From positions 1 through 39,983 of the forward strand of contig MU619403.1 of assembly GCA_025201805.1 (NCBI GenBank): 39,983 nucleotides of DNA. The letters are read 5' to 3'. Shown here piece after piece: positions 1-11,200 of this stretch; positions within the stretch are counted from its first letter, which is position 1, and each line of letters starts with the position of its first letter. Source of the DNA: Parasitella parasitica (Eukaryota; Mucoromycota; Mucoromycetes; Mucorales; Mucoraceae). Position numbers and translations under genes: made by a program. Under the pieces are notes generated by a model. It was not told where the DNA came from. It did no database searches and saw only the letters and a program-made list of their open reading frames with translations.

Positions 1-3000
1 AAAAAAAAAAAAAACATAATTACTCTTTTGAGGCAAGATATCATCCTCTGATACTATGCATACCACAGCTGCTAGTTTATGATAATAGCTGTATTCTTGA
101 GCGCTCTACACGATGATGTTATTTTCATAGTCCCCGCATGCTTATGGAAGAAGTTCTGCTAAAAAACCTCAAAAACAGATTAAGATGAAAAAATCAACAT
201 TTTGCTTAATCAAAGCGCATTGCCAGTCTTTCAGATCATGAAATGGTTTTTTACGATCATTTTCCTCCAATATATATTATAGTAAAATGTTGCATTTTTG
301 GGGTCTAAATCGAGGATAATGCATAATCGATGATTTTAGGTGTGTGGGTACAAGGAAAAAATCGAAAAAATCCGGCATTTTGCATCGAAAAAAAAATCAT
401 GCTCAAATTGCACCAAAATCATATATAATATAGTTTTTTCACAATGGATGCTATTTTCGCTGTTTTCAGGGCACTTTTGATTATGAAATCAATCAAAAAA
501 TGGCACACAAAGCTAAAGTTCTTGCTTTTAAGCTGTAAAAAATATCTACTTGGAGATGATATCACGTCAATATCACTTCTAGTACATAACACAATTCTAT
601 AAGGTAAGTAATTTTGATGCCACAAATATACATTTCTTCATAGTGATATGATAAAAAAAATGTGGCTCATCGAGTTGGAAGCAGAAGAAGTAATTAATTA
701 AAACAATGATTTTGCTGTAATAACCCCTTGTTATTTGTAAATAATTCGCAAGTTGCTAATTGCTAGTGACAGAGAAACCCTATTTCCATTGTTGCTTATA
801 ATAATGCTAAACATGTATAAAGAAAGTAGGATTGAGGTTTTGGGTAATTTTACTAACAAAAGTTAAGCTTCATAATTAGCTTCTGGTAGATTCCAGGTTC
901 CAGGCACTGTACTGTGGAGTAGCAAGTTCTGAATAGGGGATAACTCGCTATACCAAACACGTTTTTGTTAAAATAAGACCTGACTGTGTATACTTTCCTT
1001 GATATTGGATATGCAGACTTAACTCAAACAGATGTAACATAAAATGAAAATGCGAAGTTATATACCAATAAATAGAGAATGCCATTTGCTTAAATATGTT
1101 AATAAACGAGAAAAATGAAATGAACTGGTTGGTTTAAACTTAGATTCAGAAATAAACTGCCATTGTGTAAACGCATAATTTGACAGATACGTACAAGTAA
1201 TGCCTTATCAGTATATGCACTTTGATACCTTAATAGTTTAATACTATGATGGTTTCGTAATTTAGTTTAAATACCTTTGCAATTCTTTAAACTTGTCAAA
1301 ACATTTGAGCTTATTTAAATGTCTAATATCTAACGGATATATCTGAAATAATTTATCAACATTTAAACATTATGAATTCCATTGTATAGTGACCCGTTGG
1401 TAATTGTTCAGTTTCAAGATCTGAAGTACATATCGAGAGTGTCGATAAAGAATTTCTATTGTAATCAAAAATGAGATAGTAAAAAACCCCAAATAGTCAT
1501 TCATTAAAAAATACCTAGTGCTCCTGCACAATGGCTGTTTTATCAAAAATAAAATAGTTAGAGCTTCGCAATTTTGTATATCGTTATAAACGTTCTTTTC
1601 TTGGGCATTGTTAGTCTAAAATATAAATCTAAAAATCATAGTTGTATTTAATACTTCTTCTCCCTACTTGAAGTCTTCTTAAGGGGACATTTCTTTTCTC
1701 TCTGAAACTTCTCAGCTCTGATCAGAAATAAAAGGTTCATTGTCAGAAACCCTAATAATATTATCACAAACACCGTGGCATTCATTATTTACTTGAACGT
1801 TTTTGAAGAAACCATAAAAAACTGTAGCTTGTCCTAGATTATGTACAGACTCCACCTCCAAACTTCGCTTTCCAGATTGTTATTCCTGTTTGTGATGTTG
1901 CATTCGTTGCCTAGTAACCGTGTTCTGAGATTAACAAGTTTCTATCCAATAGCTGTGTTTAGGATACAGATCAAATCTTAGCGGTAATGTATTATACTCT
2001 GTATAATACATCATAAAGCGAGCATGAGTAGAAATGCGTAGTAGAATGGAATGACTTTATTTAGACATGGCAAAGAGACATAAGTGGTACCATTGAATGG
2101 CGGATCTTTATTCCAGTACAAAGTGGTGATATCCTATGACATTTGGTTCCTGAGGTCGGTGTTAAATCCTGATGAATGTTCTTCCATCAAAGCTACTAGG
2201 AACAACATTCTATCCTTTATACGTATCTAAGCTCTTGTCTTACTGGTAACTCGGAAACTCTTATCCACCAAGCTCCTAGGGATTGGTTCAAGGTGTACCC
2301 AATTATCCCTCATCCTAGATCATGGTCCAATTGCTGCGGCGCTGTCAAATAACTATAAATACCTTCAAAAAACATACACTAGTTTAAATCTTCATTCAAT
2401 CTTGGAATAGCAAAATAAATATATTCAGTTCTAATTGTATTTTTCTGGCTATATTTTGTTATTCTAAACAAGCTGAACTGACCCATGTAACAAAGCTAAA
2501 TAAATCCTTCACAGATTGACTAAAAGCTTGTCTCGATCCGCAATGATCAAAAACGTTGTATTGCGTATACGCAAATTGATCGAGTTGAAAGCATCTATCT
2601 GGCTATTCCAGAAATACGAAATTGAGCACTTCAAGGGACAACGTTTCAATGAGTGCTATTCTAATAGTTGAAGACTGACTTAGCGACAGCAAGCTGGATT
2701 CTAGTTTCTACATATGTGAGTTGCTTGTGTCTGTATACAAGTGTTTATACACACGTTTGTTTAACATACGCTAAGAATCAATTGAGAAAATACAAGATAA
2801 GTATACATATTACCAGTAGAGATACTACGGCGCACAGAGTCATTGACTGTAAGTTTGTAAAAATAGCGTCTCCCTTAGTTTCGAAGCTATACTTATAATT
2901 ACAGGAACAACTAACGAGAAGGCAGAAGCAAATACATTCTCAGACCCTGGATCCTAAAAGATGCTTATACGTAGCTCATCTGACCCGAGATGCTTTCGCA

Positions 3001-3569
3001 ACGTCTGCAGCTAATACCCTCACGACGCAAAGCTCCCCTCCCCCCAGGCCCGCAAAGTTCCTCTGGTCTGAAAGAACCAGTACAAACTCACGGTTAAGAA
3101 AAGAAAACAAGAAACAGTTTTTCGCATTGCTTCATTTCAGTCTGAGGGACTGCCCATCGTATCATAAGAGACTCATGCAAAGCAGCAAAGCTGCTCAAGA
3201 TGCTGAAGACTCTTTGGTTATCCAAACACAAGACCAGCATTTGAAGTCTGCTCAAATGAATTTAAAAAACCTGCAAAGGACCATTTTAATTGACGTTTGG
3301 GCAATTCAAATCGTTAGTAAAATTAAAAGCCTATCAGTAGTGATAGATTGCAGGGAGGGCTTTTCAGAATATGCCAGAGTGATTTACTAAGGTTTTCGGT
3401 ACCTGAGAGATCTATTCAACTTGGGATTTTGCGACATGTACAACCAAAGATGTCACCGTCCTGTGCATGTGCGGAGTGGTGAGTTTCTTTACAACATTGA
3501 GCCTTCCCCCCCTTTTTTTTTTGTTTTGCTTCTTTCTTTTCTTCAATTCTGATTTAAGACAGTAAAACC
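1..3569. other. Gene-poor AT-rich stretch
   Basis: I see no convincing gene here. Open frames are short and do not resemble known families. One short plus-strand frame at 2543-2671 (42 codons from ATG, basic and hydrophobic, no family recognised) and one at about 3127-3390 without an ATG start could be fragments of decayed coding DNA. The window opens with a 14-base A run. The last part, from about 3490, is pyrimidine-rich and probably serves as promoter and leader of the phosphotransferase gene that starts at 3570. Confidence 0.5.
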
Positions 3570-5184
3570 ATGATTAGTCTGAAGCCTGCGTATATTTCAT
3601 ATTTGGATGAGAAACAGATTGACAATCTGCGTCTGTACAAGTATGCTGCAGTTGATAAATCGCCAATTTCGAGATACATTCTGAAACACTACTGGGATTT
3701 TGCCATTAGTTTGTTTCCAAGATGGATAGCGCAAGTATTTTCGCATCTTGGATGGAAATTAGGAAATACACTAACGAGTGATTTTTGTTTAGTCCCAATT
3801 TGATCACTCTGATCGGCTTGTTTTTTATGATTGCAAATGTAATCGTTATTTGTATATGGTCTCCCAATCTTGATACCGATGCTCCCAACTGGATCAACTT
3901 TAGTTTTGCTGCTGGTCTTTGGCTGTACTCGACATTTGATAATGTAGATGGTCGACAAGCTCGCCGCACCGGCACCTCTTCTCCTTTGGGCGAACTGTTT
4001 GATCATGGCTGCGATGCTGTAAACTGTACTTATGTGGCTTTGCTGCAAGCTGCCGCTCTTGGGTTGGGTCATACCCCTTCTGCTGCAATTTTGCTTTTCG
4101 TTACAATTGCTGGTTTCTACCTTTCAACAGTGGAAGAGTATTATACAGGTGTTCTGTACTTGGGCTATGTGAACGGCCCTACTGAGGGAATCATTGTTAC
4201 TTGTTTGGCTTTTATTTGGTCTGGCATCTACGGTAAGTTGAGTTGCCGGGTTGACATGATAAATTTCTAATGCTAGTATATCGCATAGGTGTTGCCTCAT
4301 GGCACGTGCCTGTAAATGAGGTCTCATGGCTTGCTTGGACAACTTCAGTATTACCCAGTGGTACCACTTTTGCCGACGTGTTTGTATGGGGCATGGTTGG
4401 ATTCTTCCTTGTTACACATCTCCCAGTATGGTAAGATACTTGAAATTCACAAAGCGCTTGTTCCTGAATCCTTGATTTACTAGCGTTTATTCAATTGGCC
4501 ATGTTTCCAATGAAAAGGGACTCAACAGGAGATCCGTATTTGAAAACGTCTTTGTGCCATTGATCGTCACGGGCATCGTTATCTATACATGGCTATCATC
4601 ATCCTCATCCGTCGTCTTTACCGAGAATCACTTTATTGTATTTGCTATTTTCACTGGATTGCTGTTTGGAGAAATGGCATCTGACATCATCCTTGCGCAT
4701 TTAACAAGATCAGAATACCCTCGCTTTTTGAGCATTTATTTTCCATTATTCCTGACATCTCTGTTGGTAAACTTGCAAAGCTTCTTTCAAATGTAAGTAG
4801 AATTATATTTATGCGTCCGTCTTTTTTTACCTCTCGTTAACATATTATCTTGGTATTGGGAAACGCTAGTAAATTGGTTGATGAATATCTGTTGCTCATC
4901 CTGTTATGCTTCGTTAAATTTTACACCTATATTGTGAGAGCAGTTCGTGTCATAAATGCATTTTGTGATTTCTTGGGTATTCGCTGCCTCGTGATCCCTA
5001 CATCCAAACAAAGCGACAGATCTGTTGTGCCAAAAACACCAGGTAAAGGGTTGAGTGAATGGGAAATTTAAGTTACATGCAATGCTCACCTTTTTTTCTG
5101 CTTTTAGCTGAACAAGAAGCTGAATCCCTTTTGGTAGCCCAAGAAGAAGGAACAAGTCAACAGCAACAATACAATACTTTTTAA
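3570..5184 (+). CDS. EPT1: Ethanolamine/choline phosphotransferase (CDP-alcohol phosphatidyltransferase)
   Basis: This enzyme transfers phosphoethanolamine or phosphocholine from the CDP-alcohol to diacylglycerol, the last step of the Kennedy pathway, in the ER/Golgi membrane. Predicted exons are 3570-3730, 3793-4232, 4289-4430, 4484-4792, 4870-5042 and 5108-5184; joined they keep one frame and give 433 aa, slightly longer than the roughly 390-410 aa usual for the family. The full CDP-alcohol signature DGxxARx8GxxxDxxxD is in exon 2 (DGRQARR ... FDHGCD), followed by several hydrophobic segments. The first intron only fits as GC-AG: donor GCAAGT at 3731, acceptor AG at 3791-3792, which creates the conserved IAPNLITLIG. 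The C-terminus is polar and Gln-rich. An AATAAA lies at 5274-5279. Ethanolamine versus choline preference cannot be told from the sequence, so the symbol could equally be CPT1. Confidence 0.93.
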
Positions 5185-5738
5185 ACGAAATATGTATGTT
5201 AACTTGTTTTCTAATGATCTGGTGATATTATATATATATATATACTTGACAAAAACATGAAATACCCTCTAGTAATAAAACCAAATTCGATTCGATTCAC
5301 TCGGTATCCTTATTTTTTTTTGAGGTCTAAAACTACAAGTTGTTTACCATCATAGCAAAAAATGGCTTCTTCAAGTCGATTTTTACCAGTCTTTTGACTT
5401 TGGCAACGTCCTGCCATGTCCTAATGAGACCATAATCGCCCAATGTGTACAATATACGGTACTTCCTCACATGCAGAGCACATCGAATGTTTAATCGATA
5501 AAAGCCCTCAAATTGTAGCTGAACATATATAGAATAACATATTCATCACTGAGAATAGGCCTACTTTTGAAGCTGGTATTAGGAATTCGATTGACAAGAT
5601 TAACTGATTTTAGACCGACTGAAGGAGACTGATGGATTCTCCTCCTTTGCTTGACGAAACAACATTAGATACAAGTTACAACTATAGATTGAATAATTTG
5701 ACAACGAATTTTAATTCTAAGTTTTATTTGCTAATAGA

Positions 5739-5812
<74 letters not shown>

Positions 5813-6225
5813 CCATATTATTATGCTTTAAAACGACATAAAGAAAAAGAAAAAGATGAAAATGCAGAGGAAATTGATGAGAAAAAGTGCGAGTTAAAAT
5901 AATGAGAACAAGTTTGATTATTTTGCTTCATATATACGAAAAAAAAAAAAAAGTGGGGAGAAATAGAGAAATGAGAGCATATGGGGATTCCATTCTAAAT
6001 CATTACATCAAGTAAATTAGATTTAGAAAATGGAATGTGAGGTGTTTTTGTTGATATTATAGTATTTTTTGTGGGCTTTTTTTTTCGTCAAGGAGATAGT
6101 TCGTGAGTTGTATAAAGCTGTTGCAGACATGATAATGGTATTTTTTTTTGTTGATTTTCTGTGATATTTTCTTGATATTGTGGAATAAATAAATGCTGAT
6201 TGATTATTGAAAAAATTAAGGCTTA
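5185..6225. other. Convergent 3' intergenic region
   Basis: This lies between two convergent genes and so holds the 3' flanks of both. It contains a short TA microsatellite (5229-5244), a long A run (5742-5810, listed separately) and general AT-rich sequence. The frame across the A run is lysine homopolymer and not a gene. I see no RNA gene. Confidence 0.6.
5742..5810. repeat. 69-base poly(A) tract
   Basis: An uninterrupted run of A follows a T at 5741 and ends at a G at 5811. It could be the tail of a retroposed copy, since a 3' tail would be expected at this position, or simple homopolymer expansion. The DNA just upstream is not recognisably a LINE or an mRNA. Its length makes the assembly here uncertain. 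Confidence 0.9.
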
Positions 6226-8362
6226 TTAGCAACCCACAGTACCAGCATTATTAGTCGAATGCCATGACATTCCAACCATATTTGACATCATATTATTAGT
6301 GTTGGTTTGTTGCTGTTGCTGTTGCTGTTGGTTGTTGTTGTTCAATGGAGGTAAATGCTGCTGAGAAGATTGAGATGCTTCGGGTTGTTGGTGGTGCTGT
6401 CTCCTGCGACGATCCTCTACACGTTGGTGAGTCTTCATATGCTGAGACAAGTTATCAGATCGAGAAAAGGTCTTGTGGCAGTTGGGGAACGTGCAGCCAA
6501 ACGGTCTTTCCATGGTATGAATTCTCATGTGGCGCTTGAGATGTTCCAAACGCTTGAACCGACGTTGACATTGAGGAATTGGACACGTATGGGACTTTTG
6601 CTGGTTCATGCTGCTGCTGTTTGTAGAAGATCTACGGGAAGAAGAGGCAGACTTGGTGGTAACAGTAGTAGGATTACTAGCCATAGTAGAATTAGCAGAC
6701 GATGAGGAAGCAGCAGCGGCGGCGACAACAGCAGCAGCAGCATTGATGCTGTTGTTGGCAGTTTCAGCACCAGGGCTTTGGAGAGGATAAGGGTGGTACG
6801 CGTAAGGTGCTTGGTGTTGATGTTGCTGCATCATGCTATTAGGATAGTTAAATCTATCATGCTCATTGGGAGAAGCGGTGGTAGGTGAGTGAGTTGGGCT
6901 TGAAGTGTTGTAGAAGGTATGATTCTGATGCTCATGATTGAGTAAAGACGAAACACCAACATTGGGAGATGCTGGAGTGTCTTGGATGAAATGCTGTTGA
7001 TGCTGATGGTGTTGATGAGGGTTAAAACCACGCATATACTGCTGATGCTGATGATGATGAAAGTTTGAGCTTTCCTAGATTAATTGAATGGGGGTTAGGT
7101 TATGCATCTAGTAATTAGTGTGCAACAATGGCAAGTCTTACCTGATCAGAGTAGCTGTGGCGATGACCATACATATCAATCATATCAAATGATTGAGATT
7201 GCTGGTGATGATGATGCTGTTGTTGTTGTTGTTGCTTTGCAAAGTAGGCTGGTGTTCTGTCATCAAATACTTGATGAGATTGCATGGGTCCATTCGAAGT
7301 AGAGACAGAGACAGCGGCGGCAACGGCAACAGCAGCAGCAGAGACAGCGGCAGCATGGTTGTTGTTAGCGTTAGTATTGCTGTTGTTGTTGTTGTTGTTG
7401 TTGTTATTGTTATTGTTGTTGTTGTTGTTACTATTGGTCTTCTTCTTTGAGCCACCTTGTTGAAGCATGTTTGCCTTCTTGGTATGAGTGCGGTAGTGAG
7501 CATGGAAGTTATCAGAACGACTAAAGCTTTTACCACAGCCAGCAAAGTGACACACATGAGGTCTTTTACCAGTGTGAACAAGCATGTGACGTTTGAGATG
7601 TTCATAACGCTTGAAACTCCAAGAGCAGTAAGGATACTTGCAAGCATGTTTGTGCTGAGTATTAGGGCCAGATAATTGAGCACGCGATCCACGACGAGAG
7701 CCTGTAGGAGCCTTTACGCTTGCAGCAGTACTAGCAGTAGTAGTAGACGAAGAAGTAGGACTAGTAGCAGTAGTGGTCATGGTAGGATTACCATATGAGT
7801 GGTGCTGATGATGTTGCATAGAGGTCAAAAAGCTGTAATCAGACTGTTGCTGGCATCTAACAGAAGCAGCGGCATTCGCAGCAGTGGAATAAGCGTTGTT
7901 TTCATGCTGATGATGATGATCATTCTGTTGAGTGCATTCATTATCCATAGAAACTGCTGAACATGAGCTTCTTCGATAGGCATCTTGATCATGCATTGAT
8001 GACGGATGCGGGATGCTTGTTCCGAATCCAAAGGGGCCTACATCTACAGAGAATTTGCGCTTGAACTGCATTGAATCAAACAGAACAGAGGAAGGAGATA
8101 CTGCTGGAGTAAGAGGAGGTGACATATGCTGGTGATAAATCATACCAGGATTGAATGAATTATAATTTGGAGCTGGTGGGGGAGGTAAGTAGGCAGATGA
8201 AGGGATAATACCTCTATTATCAACAATAGAGCAGCTTGGAGCTGGTGGAGAAGGTGTTGAATTATCTTCTAATTTAGGTAACTTGTCGATTCCAGGTAAC
8301 TTTTCGTTCATTAAGGGTGTGTTGGGCTGTTCGTAATTCGACATAATTTGTTGATGATTCAT
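6226..8362 (-). CDS. C2H2 transcription factor with two separated zinc-finger pairs
   Basis: Two frames join through one phase-0 intron (7075-7141, donor GTAAG, acceptor CTAG) into a 689-aa protein: exon 1 is 8362-7142 and exon 2 is 7074-6226. The start ATG has an in-frame TAG five codons upstream. Finger pair A is at about residues 239-294 (CKYPYC ... [15 protein letters not shown] ... FHAHYRTH). Pair B is at about 568-623 (CPIPQC ... [15 protein letters not shown] ... LSQHMKTH). Both pairs share KR.EHLKRHM and the FSRSDN signature, typical of fungal factors such as FlbC/Ste12-type fingers, so one pair probably arose by duplication. Between and around them are Asn, Gln, His, Ala and Ser runs and no other domain. 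It is presumably nuclear and DNA-binding; the target genes are unknown. It is transcribed away from eL31. Confidence 0.85.
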
Positions 8363-9864
8363 CTTCTGTTTGTCTTTCTATTATTTGTTGGGGAAAAGAG
8401 AGAAAGAGAAAGAAAGAGAGAGAGAGAAACAAACTCTGAAATTATATTTCATTATATACATTCAAAATCAATGATCGACACATAGAGAGGAGTACTTGGT
8501 GCCTAATAGATTACTCGATTAGTATAAAACTTTCTCCTTGTGATTCAAAGGAGTTGTATGTGTCTCTACTGTGTGCGTGTTTGTGTGTGCAAAAACAGGG
8601 GGGCACAGTGGGCTATCAAAAAGGAGCCCTTGTATATACAAACTGTACGCATTTTACTCCTTAAATTTTATTAATTATAGCAGTAAGGTTTATAAGCAGT
8701 AAGCTATCCTAAACGAGGTCTAAATTATATGATTGGTATAATTCTAGTAATATTATCAACAGTACACAGTGAAATATGCACAATGATATGCATTTGATTT
8801 TCTTTGTTTCTATCTCGAAATATGTCAATTACCATGACCATCAGAATAATGTCATAACGAACAACACATACATACACCCATAGACTAATACAAACTCGTA
8901 CTTTTCTTTGTAAATGGAGTTGCTCCATCTTTCTTGATGGCCTATTTTTTTAAGCACCCGCCGTACATTTTATTCGATTCATGTTTATATCATTCGAATT
9001 ATAGTTTCTTAATATTTCTCTCCTGACTAAGCAGTATGTGGAATCAAGGAGCTTCCGATAAGAAAGAGAACGCAGAACCTCGTGCTTTTAAAGAGATAAA
9101 TCAAGATATCCCCCTTTTTTTTTATATATATACATGAAAATTCAACTTGATGGTGGTTTTTACATGTCACTTATTAAAATGTACATGGTTTCCCCTTTTT
9201 TTTCTGTATTTTACACATTTAAACATATATATCATATGTTATTTTTATACTTGATACAAAGTTATCCCTTTTTTATGACAATTATCCATCATGGAACATG
9301 TTGGTTTGACATGTGGATGCAAAACAAACTAAAAAAAAAAAAAATAGTATTAAGGAACTGTAAATAAAACAACTTGTAAGCATTCATATAATTTTGGCAA
9401 TGTGTGTAATGCTTCTCTCCTAATGCAGTTATATATATCTATATCTTGATCTGTATTAAATTGACCCCTTTTATTTCTATGGATTTAAGTTTTTATTTAG
9501 TAGCATTGGTGCAATCTTTCATAATCAAATCATTGAAAGAAATCAAACCTAGTGATAAATTAGCAAAAATGACAATAAAAAGCATTGACATGATCCCTAC
9601 AGGACAGGAGCTATTGGCATTTCATAATATTTATGAACAACCTCCTTGTACACAAGACTTTGTGTACTTGTATTGACAATAAGGGATCCACAACAAGCAT
9701 AACGTCCGAGCCGGATTCGAGAAACAAAGAAAATTCAAATTTTTTTTTCGATCAACATCTTTACACCGGACCCCTAATCTCGGCGTTGTAGCAAGCCAAT
9801 ACTAGAGATGACACTCATGGCAGACTGAGTAAGATCCTCCTTTTTGCTTATCCACCCGTTTAAA
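8363..9864. other. Divergent intergenic region between the C2H2 factor and eL31
   Basis: These 1.5 kb lie between two genes transcribed away from each other and should hold both promoters. A purine-rich GA tract (about 8395-8430) sits just upstream of the C2H2 start and probably marks its 5' leader. A TG-rich stretch lies at about 8565-8590. Two plus-strand open frames (9134-9367 and 9446-9676) match no family I know and are AT-driven. I cannot name a TATA box or ribosomal-protein promoter element with confidence. Confidence 0.5.
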
Positions 9865-9935
9865 GTACGTAGAGCAAAAAAAATAATAATGATGTATCCA
9901 TCCATCGATAAAAGAGATTAACAAGTCTGAATTAG
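9865..9935 (+). other. Possible 5'UTR intron of the eL31 gene
   Basis: A GTACGT donor at 9865, a GATTAAC branch-like site and a TTAG ending at 9935 together look like a 71-nt intron whose acceptor directly abuts the eL31 ATG. Introns near the start codon are common in fungal ribosomal-protein genes. This is inferred from splice signals only; the coding frame does not depend on it. Confidence 0.45.
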
Positions 9936-10363
9936 ATGGCCAAGGACCAAAAGACCACCCAAAAGCGTTCCACTCTCGCTGATGTTGTCACCCGCGAGTA
10001 CACCATTCACATGCACAAGCATGTCTTTGGTCGCTCTTTGCGAAAGCGTTCTCCTCATGCCATCAAGGCTGTCAAGGCCTTTGCTCAAAAGGCTATGGGT
10101 ACCAAGGATGTCCGTCTTGATCCCTCTTTGAACAAGGCTATCTGGGCTCGTGGTGTTAAGCATCACAACCACCGTATTCGTGTCCGTATCGCTCGTAAGC
10201 GTAACGATGATGAGGATGCCAAGGAGAAGCTTTACTCTCTTGTCACCTATGTCCCTGTCGTCGACTTTAAGGGTATGTGTTAAATTTTGTTACATTTAAT
10301 TGATGTGCTGATAAATTTTCTGTCATAGGTCTTAACACTGAAGTCGTTGAGGATGAAAACTAA
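9936..10363 (+). CDS. RPL31: 60S ribosomal protein eL31 (L31)
   Basis: A structural protein of the large cytosolic ribosomal subunit, located near the polypeptide exit tunnel. Exon 1 is 9936-10272 and exon 2 is 10329-10363, joined through a 56-nt GTATGT...CATAG intron in phase 1, giving 123 aa, the usual length. The family pattern is clear throughout: [14 protein letters not shown] near residue 19, the [14 protein letters not shown] region, then [19 protein letters not shown] and the basic [11 protein letters not shown] stretch. The acidic C-terminus (EVVEDEN) is encoded by the tiny second exon. AATAAA follows at 10388-10393. Codon use is enriched in C-ending codons (GTC, ATC, AAG), as expected for a highly expressed gene and unlike its AT-rich surroundings. 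Confidence 0.97.
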
Positions 10364-10887
10364 ATCATTATTTTGATTATCATACGCAATAAAATGACAA
10401 ACGTGGGTAGTTTTGTATTATTCAACTAGCAATTCGTTCACACACTTGGAACATGATTTTGAGGTGTGTTGTTGAGACATTGGTCACAACATCGTTTTGT
10501 ATGGTTGCCAGGGTCCACCTGTCAAATGTCGATCATTAAGATTTGAGTGCCTAGCAACAGGAAATATGTCCCTTGCCTTTAATATGTAGAAAAGAAGCTT
10601 CCAGTTAACCTCAACGCAGATTATCCCTTGATTTGCAAATGGATTATTTATGGATTGTACCCATCACTTTCTTTTACAGTAACCATTGGGCTTTACTATT
10701 AAATGGAGAGATTTATTTAAAAAGGAAAATAAAAATAAAAAGGTCATAGAGGGGCACAATAGTTAAGAAACTGAATTGCTCGCCAAGATAAGAAGTTGAA
10801 AAAACCCTCCCAAAAGTGAAGAGGGAAAAAGAAAAAAGTATTGAAGAATAAAGGGACATAATTATTCTGTCATGCGGGTTATCAATA
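10364..10887. other. 3' flank of eL31, no gene seen
   Basis: This holds the eL31 3' end with its AATAAA, then AT-rich DNA. An open frame on the minus strand continues from the neighbouring relic into lysine- and phenylalanine-rich, low-quality sequence here and is not believed to be coding. Confidence 0.5.
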
Positions 10888-11200
10888 TACCTTTTTGAGT
10901 TTCCATGGATATTTTTTAATTGGTTTATAATGGACATGTCGCAGTCAATATCTTGCAAAGAGAAAGGTGTGTTCGCGTTGTCCATAGGTGAGACAAACAT
11001 AAAATCTGTCAAAGAACGTTCATACAAATTTTCAACCATAGTTTTCAACTAGTTTACAAGGTTTTTTGACTTTCGTTTTTGTGTAGACTTTCGGCAATAG
11101 CCTACAATTGTGAAACCTTGTTCTTTTAAATCCATAATCTTTGATTGATGTTTAGTAACAGTGCTTGCTATGGTCTTGGCTAAGCGTGCCTATTTATAAA
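10888..11200 (-). pseudogene. Relic of a GYxRKS-type Mucorales repeat family (recombinase-like?)
   Basis: Reading leftward from about 11189, a frame reads LAKTIASTVTKHQSK, then GFTIVGYCRKSTQKRKS. It is broken by one in-frame TAG and continues from the ATG at 11039 with MVENLYERSLTDFMFVSP and NTPFSLQDIDCDM. It ends without its C-terminal part at about 10888. From memory this arrangement (GYxRKS, then an RSL...VFVSP block) belongs to a family present in many copies in Mucorales genomes. The YxRKS core recalls the catalytic YxRxS of serine recombinases, but that link is inference. It lies on the same strand as, and directly abuts, the DIRS-like element. It is not functional as it stands. Confidence 0.45.

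Noticed and set aside
419-625. Minus-strand open frame of 68 codons
   Set aside because: It has no ATG at its start, is AT-driven and resembles no family.
5632-5841. Plus-strand frame with a long Lys run
   Set aside because: The lysines are the poly(A) tract; there is no coding character on either side.
6345-7675. Plus-strand frames opposite the C2H2 gene
   Set aside because: They are shadows of the repeat-rich coding sequence; the Cys/His spacing is only meaningful on the minus strand.
9134-9676. Two plus-strand frames upstream of eL31
   Set aside because: Composition follows AT-rich DNA, no motifs are seen, and they sit where the eL31 promoter should be.
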